Part shown: positions 62,364-64,000 of the stretch, one piece after another
Numbering within the stretch: position 1 is the first letter of the stretch
Layout: each line of letters opens with the position of its first letter
Source of the DNA: Anomaloglossus baeobatrachus
Lineage: Eukaryota > Chordata > Amphibia > Anura > Aromobatidae
Direction of reading: 5' to 3'
DNA: 64,000 nt
NCBI RefSeq assembly: GCF_048569485.1
Contig: NC_134360.1
Span: 180,763,536 to 180,827,535 of the forward strand
The notes under the pieces: model-generated
Databases searched by the model: none
What the model was told of the DNA's origin: nothing
The model's input: the letters and a program-made list of their open reading frames with translations, nothing else
Translations under genes and position numbers: made by a program

Positions 62364-64000
62364 AGAAGGGAATTTTGTTTACTTACCGTAAATTCCTTTT
62401 CTTCTAGCTCCCATTGGGAGACCCAGACAATTGGGGTGTATAGCTTCTGCCTCCGGAGGCCACACAAAGTATTACACTTTAAAAAGTGTAACCCCTCCCC
62501 TCTGCCTATACACCCTCCCGTGCATCACGGGCCCATCAGTTTTGGTGCCAAAGCAGGAAGGAGGAAACTTATAAATTGGTCTAAGGTAAATTCAATCAGA
62601 AGGATGTTCGGAGAACTGAAACCATGAACCAAAGAACAATTCAACATGAACAACATGTGTACACAAAAGAACAAACAGCCCGAAGGGAACAGGGGCGGGT
62701 GCTGGGTCTCCCAATAGGAGCTAGAAGAAAAGGAATTTACGGTAAGTAAACAAAATTCCCTTCTTTGTCGCTCCATTGGGAGACCCAAACAATTGGGACG
62801 TCCAAAAGCAGTCCCTGGGTGGGTAAAAGAATACCTCGATAAAAAGAGCCGAAAACGGCCCCCTCTTACAGGTGGGCAACTGCCGCCTGAAGGACTCGCC
62901 TACCTAGGCTGGCATCTGCCGAAGCATAGGCATGCACCTGATAGTGTTTCGTGAAAGTGTGCAGACTCGACCAGGTAGCCGCCTGACACACCTGCTGAGC
63001 CGTAGCCTGGTGCCGCAGTGCCCAGGATGCACCTACGGCTCTGGTAGAATGGGCTTTCAGCCGTGAAGGAATCGGAAGCCCAGAAGAACGGTAGGCTTCA
63101 AGAATCGGTTCCTTGATCCACCGAGCCAAGGTTGACTTGGAAGCCTGCGACCCCCTACGCTGGCCAGGACAAAGAGCGCATCAGAACGGCGCAGGGGCGC
63201 CGTGCGAGAAATGTAGAGCCGGAGTGCTCTCACCAGATCTAGCAAGTGCACATCCTTTTCACATTGGTGAACTGGATGAGGGCAAAAAGAAGGTAAGGAG
63301 ATATCCTGATTGAGATGAAAAGGGGATACCACCTTATGGAGAAATTCCGGGACCGGACGCAGAACCACCTTATCCTGGTGAAACACCAGGAAGGGGGCTT
63401 TGCATGACAGCGCTGCTAGTCCAGACACTCTCCGAAGTGATGTGACTGCCACAAGGAAGGCCACCTTCTGCGAAAGGCGTGATAGAGATAACCCTGAGGA
63501 CGCTAGGAGCCAGGACTCAATGGCCACACAGTCAGGTTGAGGGCCGCAGAATTCAGATGGAAAAATGGCCCTTGAGACAGCAAGTCTGGTCGGTCTGGGA
63601 GTGCCCACGGTTGACCCACCGTGAGGTGCCACAGATCCGGGTACCACGACCTCCTCGGCCAGTCTGGAGCGACGAGGATGGCGCGGCGGCAGTCGGACCT
63701 GATCTTGCGTAACACTCTGGGCAGTAGTGCCAGAGAAGGAAATACATAAGGCAGTCGAAACTGCGACCAATCCTGAACTAAGGCGTCCGCCGCCAGAGCT
63801 CTGTGATCTTGAGACCGTGCCATGAATGCCGGGACTTTGTTGTTGTGCCGAGACGCCATGAGGTCGACGTCCGGCATTCCCCAGCGGCAACAGATCTCTT
63901 GAAACACGTCCGGGTGAAGAGACCATTCCCCTGCGTCCATGCCCTGGCGACTGAGAAAGTCTGCTTCCCAGTTTTCTATGCCCGGGATGTGAACTGCGGA
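62364..64000 (-). mobile_element. Second DIRS-type element, broken and cut by the window edge
   Basis: The left terminal repeat AGAAGGGAATTTTGTTTACT and the internal complementary region at about 62703-62783 (TAGGAGCTAGAAGAAAAGGA, TTTGTCGCTCCATTGGGAGA) match those of 36326-42408 closely. The minus-strand coding that follows is the same tyrosine recombinase and reverse-transcriptase tail at high similarity, but this copy is broken, with at least one sizeable loss. It is inserted in the Tc1 relic at 61164. Divergence from the first copy is moderate, so the two are separate insertions of one family. Confidence 0.9.
62866..64000 (-). pseudogene. DIRS tyrosine recombinase and reverse-transcriptase tail, broken copy
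   Basis: The recombinase end retains the Arg block VTSLRRVSGLAAL, the His/Arg block LKAHSTRAVGASWALR and the Tyr block LHTFTKHYQVHAY. The reverse-transcriptase tail retains GMPDVDLMASRHNNKVPAF and AILVAPDWPRRSWYPDLW. Order and strand equal those of the element at 36326-42408. The copy is a fossil with a few breaks, and its remaining parts lie outside the window. Confidence 0.85.

Overview
The window looks like intergenic or intronic DNA from a large vertebrate genome, most likely an anuran amphibian (frog or toad; a neobatrachian is my guess). The reasons are the mixture of Tc1/mariner, hAT-like, DIRS, Gmr1-like Ty3/gypsy and long foldback elements, several repeat families I know as abundant in frogs, and the near absence of host coding sequence. 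Only one stretch looks like host coding DNA: a short 3'-terminal exon on the minus strand at 58517-58645, with a good splice acceptor and a nearby poly(A) signal. I could not name its gene.

Layout. 1-5335: a Tc1 relic, two non-autonomous DNA transposons with frog-type ends, and a solo LTR nested in the second one. 5336-9604: a Tc1/mariner fossil recognised by its paired ends and filled with MITEs and an LTR-like piece. 9611-16700: a long-TIR element with a minisatellite, a 760-bp foldback element, a Tc1 element with a broken transposase, and smaller relics. 16760-25028: a minisatellite-bearing hAT-like unit split first by a complete Gmr1-like LTR retrotransposon (17124-22257) and then by a Sleeping-Beauty-like Tc1 (22321-24652) that carries an insertion of its own. 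25030-29112: a LINE reverse-transcriptase relic, MITEs and a second foldback copy.

29113-35848: an unnamed repeat with a conserved hairpin head. It contains a hAT-like element with a perfect 8-bp target duplication, which contains a CA-rich minisatellite, which is split by two Tc1 elements. One of those still has a 345-residue open transposase. 36326-42408: an apparently whole DIRS-type retrotransposon on the minus strand. 42862-48398: a mariner split by a 4.4-kb composite repeat. 48399-53216: microsatellites, a tRNA-derived SINE, a second copy of the hairpin-head repeat stuffed with minisatellites, and another Tc1. 53217-55579: an LTR-like unit carrying two MITEs. 55580-61163: small MITEs, the host exon and a composite repeat. 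61164-64000: a Tc1 relic cut by a second, broken DIRS copy that runs off the window.

Apart from the single exon, the genes here serve transposition, not a shared host pathway. Their nesting gives a relative order of insertion. Family names come from recognised motifs and memory of such families; no database was consulted.
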